From: Bacteroidetes bacterium UBA4009
GTDB taxonomy: Bacteria > Bacteroidota > Bacteroidia > NS11-12g > UBA9320
Assembly (NCBI GenBank): GCA_002384205.1
Contig: DGBH01000167.1
Span: 4,286-11,033, forward strand
Length of the DNA: 6,748 nt
Direction: 5' to 3'
The notes beneath the pieces are model-generated. The model did no database searches. It saw only the letters and a list, made by a program, of their open reading frames with translations, and was not told where the DNA came from. Below, in pieces: positions 6,270 to 6,748 of the stretch. Positions within the stretch are counted from its first letter, which is position 1. Each line of letters begins with the position of its first letter. Made by a program: the position numbers and the translations under genes.

Positions 6270-6359
6270 ATTGGATTAGTGTTACTCAATTAAGGTAGAT
6301 TATGCTTCGTTAATTTAAACTTTTATGCTGCACAAAATTATGCATTTTTGCGCCAAGCA
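6270..6359. promoter_or_regulatory. Divergent promoter region between the FAH gene and aat
   Basis: These 90 bp separate two divergent starts (6269 minus, 6360 plus) and so should hold both promoters. CATTTTTG at 6343-6350 on the plus strand fits TAnnTTTG except for its first base, but lies close to the aat ATG. No good match is seen on the minus strand. The leaders of both genes lack a Shine-Dalgarno sequence. Confidence 0.3.
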
Positions 6360-6748
6360 ATGCTAGATCCTACCGAACTTCTCTATGCCTATTCACAAGG
6401 CTATTTTCCGATGGCCGTGCCAGAGGATAACAATGAGATTTTTTGGTTTAAACCTGATATGCGTGGCATAATACCGCTTGGTGCTTTTCACGTTTCTAAA
6501 AACTTAAACCGGCTATATAACAAAGGTCATTTTGAACTTCGCATAAATGGAGATTTTGAAGGGACCATGCGTGGCTGCGCTGCACGTGACGACACCTGGA
6601 TAAGCGAGGAAATAATTGCTTCCTATGGAAAATTAAATGAAATGGGCTATGGCTTTAGTTTTGAAACGTGGAGAAATGAAAAACTGGTAGGCGGCCTTTA
6701 CGGCGTGGCATTGGGAAGGGTTTTTTTTGGTGAAAGCATGTTTCATAC
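6360..6748 (+). CDS. aat: Leucyl/phenylalanyl-tRNA--protein transferase, C-terminus cut by window edge
   Basis: Cytosolic aminoacyl transferase of the bacterial N-degron pathway: it moves Leu or Phe from tRNA onto proteins with N-terminal Arg or Lys, marking them for ClpS-ClpAP-type degradation. ATG at 6360 opens a frame of 129 codons to the window edge. Recognisable segments are ELLYAYSQGYFPMA (6-19), EIFWFKPDMRGIIPL (26-40), the CAxRDDTWIS region (73-82), and LVGGLYGVALGRVFFGESMF (109-128), the family's most conserved stretch. The protein begins directly at the 'LLxAYxxGxFP' helix, so it lacks the roughly 35-residue leader of the E. coli enzyme, as in short alphaproteobacterial-type Aat. 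Where most Aat have LHxxGxAHSVExW, this one reads LNEMGYGFSFETW (92-104). TTG at 6348 is a possible earlier start but adds only four residues. Identity is secure; efficiency and specificity are open because of the altered motif. Confidence 0.93.
   Translation, partial: MLDPTELLYAYSQGYFPMAVPEDNNEIFWFKPDMRGIIPLGAFHVSKNLNRLYNKGHFELRINGDFEGTMRGCAARDDTWISEEIIASYGKLNEMGYGFSFETWRNEKLVGGLYGVALGRVFFGESMFH

Noticed and set aside
6340..6366. ATG at 6340 as the aat start
   Set aside because: It is out of frame with aat and reaches a TAG stop after eight codons.

Overview
The window looks like chromosomal DNA of a member of the Bacteroidota, probably a flavobacterium-like or cryomorph-like marine lineage. 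The lineage is inferred. The signs are AT-rich housekeeping genes, a secreted protein with a carboxypeptidase-regulatory-like N-terminal domain and an 'AQA|QQ' signal peptide, a lipoprotein metalloprotease of a type I associate with Flavobacteriia, few Shine-Dalgarno sequences, and a match to the Bacteroidota promoter element TAnnTTTG. I see no mobile element, tRNA, rRNA, CRISPR array or recent-transfer signature.

Layout. Minus strand, read right to left from 3896: uvrC (nucleotide excision repair), then pabB (aminodeoxychorismate synthase component I, folate pathway) overlapping it by 11 bp, then after a 101-bp gap a 2-oxoglutarate/Fe(II)-type oxygenase (1-731) that runs off the left edge. 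A 174-bp divergent intergenic region (3897-4070) separates uvrC from a plus-strand secreted protein of unknown function (4071-4823). That gene converges, with only 2 bp between stop codons, on a minus-strand pair: a FAH-family hydrolase/decarboxylase (5661-6269) followed 7 bp later by a putative lipoprotein metalloprotease (4826-5653). Divergent from the FAH gene, aat (leucyl/phenylalanyl-tRNA--protein transferase) starts at 6360 and runs off the right edge.

Working together: the window is a string of small, functionally unrelated units rather than one pathway. uvrC-pabB is the only tightly coupled pair, and its junction carries the one convincing Shine-Dalgarno sequence. Most worth a second look: (a) four of seven genes appear to start at TTG, three of them with no plausible ATG; (b) the metalloprotease has an archaemetzincin-like motif whose two halves are split by an insertion; (c) the Aat is N-terminally short and its usually conserved AHSxE motif is altered. 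I found no convincing multi-gene novel system.
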